Shown here piece by piece: positions 15,204 to 29,000 of a stretch of 64,000 nucleotides of DNA. Where the stretch lies: positions 9,377,501-9,441,500 of the forward strand of contig JAJFZO010000034.1 of NCBI GenBank assembly GCA_021397835.1, in the 5' to 3' direction. The DNA is from Moringa oleifera (taxonomy: Eukaryota > Streptophyta > Magnoliopsida > Brassicales > Moringaceae). Each line of letters opens with the position of its first letter. Positions within the stretch are counted from its first letter, which is position 1. A model generated the notes under the pieces. It searched no databases and was not told where the DNA came from. It worked only from the letters and a program-made list of their open reading frames with translations. A program made the translations under genes and the position numbers.

Positions 15204-15734
15204 TGATTTGATGTCAAAGTTAGACTGGCTATCTGAGGCTTCCATCCCATTTAACCTTTGTTTTTAAATTTTCAAAATCCAGTTTGGAAATTGATTCTTA
15301 TTTCATGGAACCGTATATATTTAAGAAAGAAAGCTAATTGAAATGAGCTCAAGATCTATTGGTATGGTACGCGTGAGAGAACGCGCGTCCAATCTTGTAA
15401 AGACTGATGAGAAAAGGTAAGAAAAATCCGGACTTTGATGAAATTGTGGCAAACCCAGAAAGACAACCATCTAATTGAAATAGGGAGAGGGGAAGCATCT
15501 ACTCTGCTAATTGTTTAGAAGGAGGGAGGGAGAGTTGGACAAGTTGATTGCCTTTCCTTCTTATTCGTTCTACAAAATGCATGGATTAAATCATCTATAA
15601 TTCTATCCTGAACCCTGGCCTACTGTTCCAAGGGCCTCAAAAAAAATTGACAGACATGCTTCTGGATTTACAACCACAAAAGACAATCTGCCCTTCAAGA
15701 AGGAAATTAGCTTTATCTTTTGGTTCACCGGCTT
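15204..15734. other. Spacer between the snoRNA locus and the NAT1 3' end
   Basis: No gene seen. The right half probably includes the 3' UTR of the minus-strand NAT gene and the 3' end of the snoRNA precursor. Confidence 0.4.
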
Positions 15735-15850
15735 CTTCGCTAGGTTGGTGGAAAGAACCTGTTGAGATTGAAAGGCAGAGTGTAGAACTCCTCTTCGCTA
15801 GGTTGGTGGAAAGAACCTGTTGAGATTGAAAGGCAGAGTGTAGAACTCCT
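15735..15850 (-). repeat. 58-bp tandem duplication across the NAT1 stop codon
   Basis: 15735-15792 and 15793-15850 are almost identical (offset 58). On the minus strand the first copy read encodes the last 17 residues (EEFYTLPFNLNRFFPPT) and the stop; the second copy lies in the 3' UTR. Confidence 0.9.
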
Positions 15851-18800
15851 CGTTCCTGTTATCTCCCCTGAATGTTCTGAACCTCGCCCACCAGGGCATC
15901 CCTCTGTCTTTCTTCGACTTCTCCACTTCCAGGGTGTTGTCCAGAAACACTGCCACGATCAAACCCACTGTTGCCGGAGATGAGAATATAGTATTCAAAA
16001 ATGCATTGAACTGCACACACCAAAACCCTCTTAAGTTTAGGCCTACTTCCCAAGGTTGGATGCTCAAATCCATTAAAGAAACTCACCCATCCGGCATTTG
16101 TGTGAACAAGACCCCGGTGTTGGGGATTCCAATATTCGTTGAAGAATTGGGGGACAGATATTCCAAGGAAGAGCGAAAGGCCTGTGATTATGAGATTTCT
16201 CATGCAGTTCATGTTTGTGAATTGAAGGAATGATAACCCAACTGAAGCTGAAAAGAAACAAAAAGAATCGATAGATCATTATAGAGGGACATCATAAACA
16301 GATTGAATATATTAGAAAAAAGGATCCTTGCCTAAGGACATACCCACAAGCCCAAACAAAATGCAGTACAATGCTGCAAATATCGGAAGAGGTATGGATG
16401 CAAATACAGCTCCAAATTTTCCTGCACAAGTAAACAACCCGTGAACCATTCGATAAACTTCTGAATCTGACACTGCAGCTCACTGATGAATCATATTTCC
16501 AGTTCTGAAACAACTAGACCCACGCCCCATTTTCGTCTCCTGAAACTCAGGTAATACCTACCCAATGTAGAGAAGAATATCATGAAGCCTGCAGATATTT
16601 GAACAACTCTGCGACTTCCAACTCGTGTGAGTCCAAGCAGTCCCACATTTTCCCTGAAATGGGTAGTCGGGATCAATGTTAAGCTCCTTATCTGGAAAAG
16701 ATAACAAACAACAGAACCAAGTAACCTCAAGATACAGGTTATCAGGCAATGTCTTACACAGAAACGGTAGAACCAGTGCCAGTTCCAAAGAGTCCATCAA
16801 GCAAGATGCCAATCCCCTGACACAATGAACAAATATCATTCAGCTGTTCCTCGTACATAAAATTAAGAAACCTAGTTCAACTGAATGCAATGTATTGGTG
16901 CATTTGGGTTCGAATGCATCTTGAATTATTCAGTTTTTAGCAGCAAATAAGATCATTATCTCATTGATGTAGAATGGTAGACCATAAATATCGTGATGAC
17001 ATCTTGAATTATTCAGTTTTTAGCAGCAAATAAGATCATTATTTCATTGATGTAGAATGGTAGACCACTCAACCCAAGTCACCTGCCAGCCAATGCCTCG
17101 ACTCAACACATATGCGGGAGGTGGAGTGGCAATTGCCAACCTAGAGGCTGCCTTGTATGCTCCAGTTGACTGCAGCATGAAATTAAAGTCAATTAGCAAT
17201 TTCGTCGAAAACCCACGAGTTATTCGATCATAAATACAAGTATTATCAACTGCATAGGGCCACATAATAGTGGCTTTATCACCAAAATAATTGTTCACTT
17301 CAACACATTTTAACTGAAGCAATCTTTGCATAAACACCATAGAAACTTACAATGCAGGGGAACTGATAATATACCTCAATCATAGAAACAAGAACTGCAG
17401 ACATCATAGCAAATGAATGACCAGCAGAAAATGTAGGCGGGCCCCATTGCAGAGGGTACGGGAACTTGAACCTGAAGTTATTTCAACATTATGAACTTCA
17501 GAAACCAGTAAAACTGCAACAGAAACAAGTACTGAACTTTTGACATACCATGGAGCGGTGGATATAAGATTTGCTCTGTCTGTACGGCAACTGAGTTGAG
17601 TTATATGTGGCTTTTCGCGGTAAGCTCCACTGGCAGTTAAGATAAGAGAATAAATCCAAACAATTGCCACACAGATCAACACTGGAAATCGTTCAAAGAT
17701 TGGGACATCTCTGAATGGTCTCACATGCTTTAAGTACTGCAATGCCAGAAAACTATGAAAGTGAATGAACGAAATAATAAATATAGTAGGCTAATCTTAC
17801 CTGGAAAAATACAAAAACTTACTTGTGACAATCCAATAACCAAAAATAGCATCGGTAGTCCAATTTCTACACAGTTTCCCAACTGAAAAAAACAATATAG
17901 TAAAGGATGAACTTGTGCAACTGTTGAAAAGAAAGGTAGAAAAGAATTGGCAAAAGAGAAATCACAACAGCCATCAGCTTTTTATTACAATGAGTAAGAG
18001 GATTAAACATATAAAGGATAAAGCAGTATAGTATTCGTTTGACCGCAAAGGTTGTTCTTCTTTTCTTTCCATCTGAATTCAACGCTTGCATTAAAAAAGA
18101 CCCCAAACCATCCAAAGGCTTTTTTGCAGTGGGTCTAAGCAAAATGACAACATTTAAAATCCTAGTTCCAGAGTCACTCAAAAGATGATTTGTGCCTACA
18201 TGGAGTAACTAATCAGGCTGAATAGATCTGGAACACATAACATGGAACCTGTATCATCAGGCTCAACAATATGTTTACCCATGAGTATGACATGTTCCAT
18301 GTAATAGCAATACCTACCGTGGGAAATCCTCGTTGAAACAATCCTAGGCCAACCAATCCAACCACTGGTGCCATACCAAGAGGGCTGAAAAACCTGCAAT
18401 TCAACCGAAAAAAATGGGAAAACACAAATGTTAAAAGGTAGTCTAATCGTTTCATCCCATCTTTTAATGTTACCTGTGTACCTTGAAAATAGACCCCACA
18501 CTTGGCTGTAACCCAGGATTATTTGTATGCTTGAGGCTACGATTAGAGCTCCTTGGATAGCTTGCATTGTCCGTATAAATCTCTGCAAACCAATTACATG
18601 GGAAGATCTCTTTCAATTACCCTATCAAATGAAAAAGTAACTAAGTTGAGCTCAAGAAGGGGAATAAATTCCTAGAACTATCGGAAATGTGCTGCCGTGG
18701 ACATGGACAGTGGCCTCAAGGTGAAAGATTTACCCTAGAATTTGGATAGGATACCATTATTAAATATTCCATTCTCCTCTTTAATGCATAACAAAGGCTT

Positions 18801-21800
18801 CTTTTTATATAGTCCACCAAAAGAGCAAGTCATTTCGAACATCTCTTTAATTTCACGATAAATATAAAAAGGCTATGTTAGAATCAGCTTGTGATTACTC
18901 TTGAAACAGATACTCTTCAAAATATGCATTTAACTATGACTGCAAGGCGTTCCCCATGAGTCAAAATTTTAAAAGGTTGAACCGGCAATTCTCTCACTTC
19001 CTCCTATAGTACTCACTCAAAGGTAATTATGTCGCACCCTTTAAAAAGATGTGCCTGAATCTGTCCCTTAGTGGGCTCTGGCCAAAAGCTACAACAAAGA
19101 ATCCTTGTACTGCAAGCCAATATCTCCCCCCCCCCCCCTCCCCCCCGCAAAAAAAATAAAAATAAAAAAAATTTGGTGTGTGCATAGCATGTTAGCGCCT
19201 GACACAGGTATGTTTTAACTCTTCGATGTCACTGCTTCCTACTTCATAGTGTAAATTCATAACCCAGTTGTTTGTATTTACATGTCATGCAGCAAATCCT
19301 CAATTTAGTTGATCATCGTCTGAGAGAGGTTGTCAAACACACCACCAATGAGAGAATTTGATTTGAGAACTTACTTCATGATGATCAGTGATCCGTTGCA
19401 ATGAGGAATCATTTATTATGTAAGCTATTGGAATGATGTAAGCAAAGGAGCCTCCAATTACTGCAGGCAACCTGGTTCCAAAAAGTGCTTGGAGAAGCGT
19501 GTTAATGCCAGCTACAAAGAGCAGAGTCTGTATTACCCGTGCCTTATCCCCCTAGCCATGTAAACAGGAAAAGGGAAGAGAATGGAGAGTCAAAACAAAG
19601 AGTAACATAGTTATTGGTCATACATGTTAAATTCAACCAGATAGATACCCCAAGTATCCAATCAACAGTAAATTTTGTGCCATGAAGAAATGAAAGAGAT
19701 CAGGCCAACCAGTATTTAAACCATTGAAGTTTTAACCAGACAATGGTAATGGGTAAGTGAGGCCAAAACCATGTCCAGATTGCAGAAAACTAAACTAAAT
19801 ATAAAGTCTATCAATAACAAGACATGGAAGTTCAATAGAGATCAGAAGTCATCAAAAAGGAAACCATCTTACATCGCTTCCACCCATTGCTGGGACAAGA
19901 ACAGACGGGATCATTACACTTGTTCCCAGCATCAGAATGTAGTTTTGAAATGCTAATAAGATCGTTTCAGCTGCAAGACAAAGCTTTGATGGTAAATAAC
20001 TATGAGACTAAAGAAAACAACTCTATTGGAAAGTAAAACAACATTACAGATAGACAGCTGAACTTGTCAAGTATCTACTGAACTACTTGTAACACCAGGA
20101 CATGCAATGATTATATGTGTAAATAGGGAGAGATACTCATAATGGAGTGGATGTTTATCAAAGATTAACTTTAATTTCAACCCCCTTTATACATCTGAAG
20201 TTTGTTTTACATTTCTTTTGAACATTAGAATAGTTCACACATCCTTGAAGCAGGAAGGAATAAGGTCCAAATTGAAGGATTTGTCCACATTGCAATAAAG
20301 TGTGCAAACCCATGTGTTTCTTTCCATTCCTATAAATGAAGTCTTTACAATTTCTACCATGTCTAGATTCCAAATATATCATTGATTTGATCATAGACCA
20401 ATAGACAGGATTTTATTGTACTTGTTGGGCCAGTGATGAGTGACCAATAAAAGATTTTAGGAAAACCTATTCAAGAGGTAGATTCTAAAATTAGGAAACA
20501 AGATTCATTTTCAAACCTGAGTATCTGTTGTTTAAGGCCCAAGGTCCTGGTTTGTTTTTTTCTTCTCCTTTGTTCTTTCTAAAATGCTAGTTTCTCCTTA
20601 CTTTGTCTTACCTGAGCCAGAAGTCCCAAGGATTAAAACCCTCCTCTTTTCTTTCGCCCTCTCAAAAATCATGGTTTACAACAGAAATTAAAATTTGTAA
20701 GTATCTCTACCCATTTTGATAATTTTCTCCCCCTGTGGTTGCCCTTGAACAGCTTGAAGCCAGAGATGGAACAGGTGAGAGCACTATTATTCTTCAAGTG
20801 TGCTTCAAACCCCAAAAGAGCTGCATAAGCTTTTCTGCAAGAGTTCAATTGGCTACCATGTTTCATGGCCATTACACTCCCAGCCCTAATGCATGCCCCA
20901 CTCTATGCTGCTTCTCTGTGGCCTAGTATTATGCTTACTGCTTATCCATGTTTTAGGTCATTAAAAAAAAAAAGGATTTTTCTTGCTCAATCTGGAAAGA
21001 ATCAATAGCCTAACAGCTTGGACCACAGTGTAGCCTAGTTTTCAGAGGGAAAAAATGTGATAGTCAAAAATTCAGCAGACAAGGGACTATGAAGCCATTT
21101 AGAGATTATTGTCAACAGTAGTCTGAAGCTCAGTATCCCCTAGGTTTGTACAATGCATTTTACTTGCTCATTACTGGGAAAATTGGAATGTTTAAATAAG
21201 ATATATCAAGCCACCACCATAATGTGATCTTAAGATGTGAACAGAACAGTAAGGAATCAGGGTATTAATAGCATTAATAGAACTGCCATGATTATGACAC
21301 TTTTCTAAAACGTTTTGAAAAAAGGCAAGAAGGTAATAACATGTAGAACTGTGTTGTCAACTGCTCTCTGCCACCAGGAATCGTAAAATAAGTCTTAAAA
21401 GGCTAGCAAAGAGAAAAAGTTACTATCAAATTCCTTAATGTAAGGCAAGTAAGAGATCATAACTTGCTAATTAATGAAATGGGTTCCCAAATGAAGCAAT
21501 AGCAGCCCTTCCTTTGAGCAAGAAGATTCTTCCTCCATTTTCTTCTATGTTTGATATTTAGCTACCGGAACCTCATTCAGGAATAAGTTCCTTCATTCTT
21601 TGCCTGTTTAAGAATTTTACTAAAGCACCCAAATCTAATTTCTTCTGATGTTTTGACAAAGTCTACATTTCATAACAGTTGAAATACGAAACCCAAAATT
21701 TCTTCAATGGGTTAAAAAACCAAAAACAAAAGGGGAACTCAGTTCAAATTTAATTAAAAAGGTGCATAAATCTTGATTAGATCCTTGAAGAAAAAGGAAT

Positions 21801-22883
21801 AATTTGCATGGTTTCCAAATTGGTACTGTTGCTTGAACCATGCGCAAAATAGATGAATAAATAATAATAATTAATGGATCCACGGATTTATATGATTTTT
21901 TGGTTCAAAGAGTAAAGACAGTTATTCCCCCTTGGTCAACAGAACCATAATGCTGCCATGGATACTGCTGGAAGAAATGGCTACACCATGATCCTTGGAA
22001 TGTGCATGACTAAACTACCAAGTGTAACTAAAGACAGAACCAAAGTGTGCAATGCAGTAGACAATTCTTGTTATCATTCAAAGATAATGATGGCAACTAT
22101 CTAGGTCATGACGCATGACCACTAAAATTATGTCACATAAGGCCAACCTAGTTGCACAGGGCGCTATTTGATACCCAGAAACCATAAGAAAGCAAGGACT
22201 AAAAAAGAAAATGCTTTGGATGCGAAAATAAATGCCTCAAACCAACTCATTGCAAGATTTCAATCTCCAAAAGCTTCCAAAAGATAACTTGTCAAAGCCA
22301 GGCAGCAAATAGGAGAAGAAAACAAATACTGCAACACTCAAGTTCAACATCTAGTCCCTCCTCTAAGTAACTGAAGAAACAACATAATCTCCATTGTGTG
22401 TCTCCCATTTCAAAAACTCACCTTACAAGAAGAATCCACCTTGGAAAAAAAAAATTAAAAAACACAAGAATGAAGGAGGAAAAGGACTTCTGTTACATGC
22501 ACAGGAGATAGAATTTATAATGTGAATATGCCTCAACTTATAATAGCACACAGATAAGAGAGATTCTCTCAGTACTCTCCCGAACTACTATAGTTTCTCA
22601 GCGACTAAACGACTTCAGGACCCATAAAAACACATACTTTCCACAATATTCTAATGGTCATGAAAACAGCATCAAGTGAAAGAGAGGAAGCAAGTATTCT
22701 GCAACTACACGAAGACCCAGAAACCCATTTATCTCGCAAAATGACGACAATGACAAAAACTTGAATAGTTTAAAAAAAAAAAAGACACAGGGAGAGCGAG
22801 AACACACCCCAAGGAGGATTAGAGTCTATGCAGTACTCAAGGTCTTGCAGTTGTTCCATAGGAAGATGGGTAATCTCTGCCAT
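15798..22883 (-). CDS. NAT1: Nucleobase-ascorbate transporter (NAT/NCS2 family), NAT1-like, 14 exons
   Basis: A plasma-membrane type proton-coupled carrier of the purine/xanthine/ascorbate family. Exons on the minus strand: 22883-22808, 19970-19873, 19551-19375, 18582-18482, 18393-18318, 17882-17823, 17736-17549, 17471-17375, 17169-17083, 16816-16758, 16653-16562, 16421-16344, 16247-16087 and 16010-15798. They join without a break to 520 residues, the usual size. The start MAEITHLPMEQLQDLEYCID and the run AFQNYILMLGT are as in Arabidopsis NAT1. The family signature appears as ENVGLLGLTR, in frame across an exon junction, and multiple hydrophobic helices are evident. The C-terminus is FNLNRFFPPT. 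TM1 has QN where most relatives have QH; I recall the same in Arabidopsis NAT1. Intron 1 is long (2.8 kb). The gene carries two tandem duplications, one across the stop codon and one beside the exon 9 donor. Confidence 0.92.
16917..17067 (-). repeat. 83-bp tandem duplication in NAT1 intron 9
   Basis: Units starting catcttgaattattcag lie at 16917 and 17000 (offset 83), nearly identical through tgtagaatggtagacca. The second ends 16 bases short of the exon 9 donor at 17083. Confidence 0.9.
19124..19147. repeat. C homopolymer tract in a NAT1 intron
   Basis: Two runs of C separated by one T, followed by an A-rich run. A similar C tract followed by A lies in AUG2 intron 4 at about 3100-3128. Such tracts are hard to sequence, so the exact length is uncertain. 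Confidence 0.85.
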
Positions 22884-24592
22884 TGGCAAGGAAGCTTCCT
22901 CTGACACAGACAGCGTGACAAACAAAAGCAACTCACAGATATAGAATGAAGAAGAAGAAGAAGAAGAAAGAAGAGGAAGGAGAAGAGGAAGTAGAGAACA
23001 AAGTAAAGTGCAGATATAAAGTGAAAAAAAGTTGCCCCTCAAAAAATAAAAAAGAAAAGAGAACATAACAATATGCAAAGCAAAGGCAATAACCCCTCTG
23101 TGACGCCCCCACGGTCCTCTTCCTCTTCTAGCGTGGCTTCGATAAACCTGTCATTGCTTTTTTCTGAATCAGCACCCTCATGACCCAGTTGCCCCTCATT
23201 CAGCGCTTATCTACAAAAGAGCCATCCGGGCCCACGATCCCACACGAGGTTACCATTGTCGTTCTGATGTCATCTAAAATCGCTGTGGCGCGTCGATTCA
23301 AGGTTAAAAGACTCTGACACCCCTTACAACTTGCAATGTACATACATAGCGAGTGAGCAGCCCAGGAGCTGATCAAATTTCGGCAGGAGTAGGGTACATT
23401 TGAATATGTTGTGGGCCAGGAAATCAGACGTGGGAGGATGAGATGAAAGTGGTCCGTCGGATCATTGAAGATGGCCCCACAGGTTACGTGGGTTGGTCTG
23501 CGAATGAAAGAAGTCATTAAATGCTTCCCCAGTCCGTGGATTGAATGATTGATGTGCGAAAGGGGAGGAATATGTGCTTCGGCCAACTGATGAAGAGACG
23601 TGGGACCATCTGGAGGACACATTGGTAAAAATAAAAGAAAGAGAGATAGAGCACGACCAAGTTTTGAAATGAATAGAAGGTTGAAGTCAAAGATAGATAG
23701 GGGAGGTAGCACCCGTGCGGCTTTTTGGCTTTGTGCTGGGGGTTGTTACCGCGTTCTGTTCTGTTCTGCCTCCGCAATAACCCATTAGCGAAACAAACGA
23801 ACAAACAAACCCCACCAGTCAACCAACACCCAAATCCCTAAGGAAACCCTATAAAATCAAATTTATCGAATAATTAAAATCAAACACTAATTAATTTATG
23901 ATTTAGAGATAGGAATAACTTAACTCGGCTTCCAAACAGCACCACCGTCCAAATAATCGCTTTTCAAAATCAAAGCTGCAGTGCCCGACCCAACAAGTTA
24001 CAGAGACACAACTTATATCTGACAAAAAGCAATAATAAGTTAGAGTCAACTTCGTGGAACTGAAATGTCCGACAGTCCGGGAGAGCCACAACGTACATAT
24101 ACAGTAGCTGCGTTCTTTGTAACACTCCATTCTTTCTTGTACACGGCTTCAACCATTCACAGAAATGATGTGATGGATATATCCGGATTCGTTAATAATT
24201 TTGTTATTCAGAGATCATTGGGGGAGCTCCGAGTTGAAGCTTTTTCTCAAGTTCGTAGTGTTAAGGCGAAAGTAATGCGCAGGACGCCCAATTCCCAATT
24301 AATATTATCATTGAGGTAGGGGGATGACTTTGATGTAATTTTGTCTTCCTAAAACCACTTCTGCAGGTGGGCATCTCTACAGTAGTTCAAGTTTGGATTG
24401 TGGAAAGGAGAAGTTACAACGATGGCAGCTTTCTTCGAGGTGAAGCCATATCAGGTGGTGTACGTATCTGACTTAATTGCAAAAGGTATCGGGGAATTTT
24501 GACGATATGATGCCATGGGAGTTTCCAAAGAATTTACTTTTGAATAAGAAGTCAATCACAATATCGTTAGCTTCTTCGTGAAAGCCCTTAGA
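22884..24592 (-). promoter_or_regulatory. NAT1 5' UTR, promoter and upstream flank
   Basis: The stretch just before the start codon is CT-rich on the coding strand, with a (CTT)n run at about 22948-22968, as is common in plant 5' UTRs. From about 23100 to 23830 the GC content is higher. It holds a 170-codon open frame on the minus strand that I do not recognise, which may be chance. No transposon or gene is identified between 23830 and 24590. Confidence 0.4.
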
Positions 24593-25162
24593 TCATCTCC
24601 AACTCAAAACACTAAATTTAACGTTAATTTAGTGTTAAAATTTTTTTTTTTAAATATTCTAACATCAAATTTTTTTTATTTTTAATTCATTTACACCAAA
24701 TTGGTGTTATAATATTATTTTAATAATATAAATAATAATTTTTAATAAAAATATTTATAAATATTAATTAATTTATAAATATTTTTAAAATAATTAATAT
24801 AATTTAAAATTTTTATATTTTTTTTATATTTTTAAAAAATTAATGTTAATAATATATATAATTTTATCATTAATTAAATAAATTATTATTATTAATAATT
24901 TAAATGAAACAAAATTATATATTGAATATTGGTTTTATTTTGAAGATCTTGATAAGATATTCTTAATGGTATAATTTTTTTTCTAATAATATCATATATT
25001 TATTAAATTATTAATCAAAAATATATTTGATTTAAAACCTTTAAAAAAATAATTTATAAAAAAAATATTATTTTAACATTTCACCAATTTGCCGTCTCGT
25101 TGGAGACGGTTTCACCATACTTTTGACGACAAAATGCCGTTTTACCGTCTCGTTGGAGACGG
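24593..25162. mobile_element. AT-rich MITE-like element ending in paired palindromes
   Basis: The left end reads atcatctccaactc and the right end gttggagacgg, so the termini are inverted copies of (C/T)CTCCAAC. Near the left end AACACTAAATT and AATTTAGTGTT form a perfect 11-bp hairpin. At the right, CCGTCTC-gttg-GAGACGG occurs twice (25092-25109 and 25145-25162). No coding frame. The superfamily is uncertain (Harbinger-like or hAT-like). Confidence 0.5.
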
Positions 25163-26036
25163 CCATAGCCCAAGCACGGTATTAATTGGGTGACACTTTT
25201 CAGATGGTGAAATCATATGAACAATAGGATGAATTTGTTTGAAGTCAACTTTCCTGTAGTTGTTAAAAGGCCTCAAATAACACATCTATGTTCCTTCTGC
25301 CAAAAGCAAGACAAGCTTTTGAAGATATGTGTAAATTGTAGCACATCCAATAGAGGAATAGCCATTTCACGCCAAGTGCTCTTAACTTAATCGACAAGCT
25401 ATCAAGGACTTATTGTGCCACATTGCTATAGGCAATTCAAGATAGTTGAGCAAGATTGAGGCTAAGGCTACTTGCATAAGAAGGTATAAATTTTATAAGT
25501 TTTTGGTTATGTGATTTGGGTTAATCAACAATCTTGCGATATTTATAAGCATTATTATTATTTTTTATTTTCTTAGCAATGATTCATAAATTTAGATTGA
25601 GAGCTCAAATAAGTAAAACTCCAAAAGATCTTGGTGGAGAGTTTAAAATTTTGTAGAAATGAATGGAAAGAGACATCATTGGATGATTGACCATTCTTTA
25701 ATACTCAAGTCAGCTTAAAGATGGATAAAGTAATAGTGTATTAAAAAAAGTGTTTATTTAATTTATCTACTTGTTAAAAGAAGTGTTTATTTAATTTATC
25801 TACTTGTGGCTTTTTATAGGGTCTTATGACCATATTAGTCTTTTTACCTTTGATTATTGTATGCTTTGAAATGGTTATTTCATGTTATGTCGACTTAAAG
25901 TCTACATATCTATATAGGTAACTTTGACACCTGATTGTACTTGAGGTGTTTTGGGTATATCATTGACATCCTTGATGTTGTCAATCCATTCACATTATCA
26001 TAATAGTCTATTGGTAAGTTGTTTCTTAGGTGGACT
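25163..26036. other. Intergenic sequence without a recognisable gene
   Basis: Moderately AT-rich. A 29-bp direct repeat (gtgtttatttaatttatctacttgt) occurs near 25750 and 25785. Nothing else is supported. Confidence 0.45.
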
Positions 26037-29000
26037 TAGAGGTGAGCAAAATTCGGTTAAAATCGATAAACCCAATTGATTTCAATTAATTCAATTTGAT
26101 TTTTTCGATTTTCGATTATAAATTAATTTACAAATTGATTTTTTTTTAATTTTTTTTGTTTGGTTTCAGTTAATTTTTTTAAAACCTAATTAATCAAAAA
26201 ATTGATTTTTAATTTTGATAATTAATTAATTATTAATAAAATTAATTTCATTTAATCTCTTTTCTATTACTAAGTCATCTATTCAAGTAGTGAGGCAATT
26301 GGGCAAAATACTTTTCTTTATTTTCTTCCAAGAAACCATAACCTAACCCGTCACCATGCCCATCTATCTTTCGAGAATTAGAATCGCCACAACCACACCC
26401 ACACCACGCATACGTATTCGATAATCAATATTCACCCAATTGCTTAGGCCTCATCTTCTTTCCCTCCAATTTGAATCCTCCCGATAGTAACACTGCAGCC
26501 ATAGCACAGCCACATTTCCTCCTTTTCTTTTCTTTCAACTTGAGAAGCCGTAATCTAATTTGTGCACCGTGCTCATCTATCTTAAAGAATCAGCAGCATC
26601 GCAGCCACACCTATGCCACCCATATGCATTCGGTATTCCCTTATGCCAAATCTTCTTTCTTTTCAATTTTAATCATTCTAGTAGTAGCATACATTATCTT
26701 ACTCTTTAATCTTTCAATTTTTTAAATCTTAATTTCTAACAACTACACTTAAAATTAAAAATTAGGCCATTTTTATGGATTCTCTTTCTGTAGTTGGGTA
26801 AGTATTATAAATTTGTTCTATGAATTATCACTTTTTCTTTATATATGTGGTATGTATTAGCTATAACATGTAAGGCAAAACAATCCCAGTGTTGAAAATT
26901 AAAGAATTAATTTTTTAATTCATTTTATTTTTGCTTCATACTTTTTCTTTGAATCCTTTCTTGATATAATTTAAAGTTGTTAATTATGTTTTTTTTTTTG
27001 TAATAATTCATAATCATATTTTGAAAGGCAATGATATTAATTATTACCATTGAAATGAATTTTTTTGTAATGTGGTATTACTATTAAAATATTTTAGAAT
27101 TTTATTAAACTATTGAAAAGTATTATTACTAACTACTTTTAATTGTTATTTATTTTAGAAGTTAAAAGATGTCAATTAGGAGTAATGATATAGATCCTAT
27201 ACCTAATGTCATACAATCAGATTCAGTCCATCCATCATTTGCAAGTTCTAAATTGAAGAGGAAGGCGTTTAGGCCCAGATCAAAAGTTTGAAAACACTTT
27301 ACCAAATTTTTTGATGAATAAGGTAAGCATAAAGCTAGATGTAATTATTATGATAGATATTTTTTCGTGACCTTAAAAGAAATGGAACAACTGCATTGAT
27401 AGCTCATATGGGTACTTGTAAGAAGAGAACAAATATTAGTGTTGATTCTAGTCAAACTGAATTGGTTTTTGAATCTCGGAGAGATGGATCTTTAGTAGTT
27501 GGAAGTTCAATCAAGATGCTATTAGAAAGGGTATAGCTGAGATGATCATTATGGATGAATTACCTTTTAAATTTGTGAATGATAAAGGTTTTTGGTGTTG
27601 CATGTCACTTGCATGTCCTAAGTTTCGTATGTCTTCATGATGGACTATAACTAGAAATTGTTATCAGCTTTATAATGATGAAAAAGTTAAACAGAAACAG
27701 TTATTGAGATCATCAAGTATAAGAGTATCTCTTACCACAGACACATGGACTTCAGTGTAAAGAATTAATTATTTGTATCTTACGGCTCATTTTATTAATA
27801 AAGACTGAAAATTGAACAAAAAAATATTAAACTTTTGTCCTATTTCTAGTCATAAAGGTGAGACCATCGAAAAAGTCATTGAGAAATGTTTACGTGATTG
27901 GGGCATTGATCAGGTTTTTATTGTTATAGTTGATAATGTTAGTTCTAATGATGTTGCAATCTCATACTTGAAGAAAAGATTGAATAATTTAGGAACTTGC
28001 ATTCAAAAAGGAAAATATCTTCATTTAAGATGCATTGCGCACATTCTTAATCTCATTGTTACAGATGGATTGAAAGAAATAAATGAGTTAATTGCATGGG
28101 TTAGAGAGGCTGTTAAATATGTGAAATAATCACCTACAAGGTTGGCCAAATTTAAAGAATGTGTTTTAGTTGAAAAATTTGAAAGTAAAAGTTTGTTGTG
28201 TTTGGATGTTAGCACTAGGTGGAACTCCACTTACTTGATATTTAATGCAACTCAAAAATTTCAGAAGGCTTTTGAGGTTTTTGATGATATTGATCTGCAT
28301 TATAGAAATGAGTTGATAATGGGAGATGAGTTTCCTTAAAAAAAAAAAGGATTGGGAAACTATTAGAAGGTTTTGTTTTTTCTTGCAACAATTTTATGAA
28401 TTAACAATCAAAATTTCAGGTTCTTCATATGTCACCTTCAATAGTTTTCTTGATGATATTTGTAATGTTTATGCTACTTTGCGCAATTGGAAAACACATT
28501 CTGATATTGAGTTAAATGCAATGGCAAAGAAAATGAAAGATAAGTTTGATAAGTATTAGAGAAATATGGAGAAGATGAATATGCTACTTTATGTTGCTTT
28601 TATTCTTGATCTTAGAAAAAAGCTTGAGTTTGTCAACTTTTATTTTTTGTAAATGTATGATATGGAACAAACTTCAATGATGACTAATAATGTGAGAAAA
28701 GCAATTAAAGAGTTGTTTGATGAGTATAAAAGAAGTTTGCAACCTTAACATGAACAAGTTGGTGAAAGCAGTCAAGTAAGTCAAATTGCAGAGGGAAATG
28801 AATTAGGATTGGAAAAAGAGAGACAAGTTCTTTTATCTAAGTTCAAAGGATATAAGAAAGAGATTGGAAAAGAATAAAATAAATTAGAATTGGATAGATT
28901 TTTAAGTGAAGATGATGCAAAAGATGACGATAACTTTAATATTCTTAATTGGAGAAAACTTAATTGTCATAGGTTTCCTCTGCTTTCCCATATGGCTCGT

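Noticed and set aside
23200..23712. 170-codon open frame on the minus strand upstream of NAT1
   Set aside because: No recognisable domain, odd composition, no splice partner seen, and it lies where the NAT1 promoter should be. Probably chance in a GC-richer stretch.
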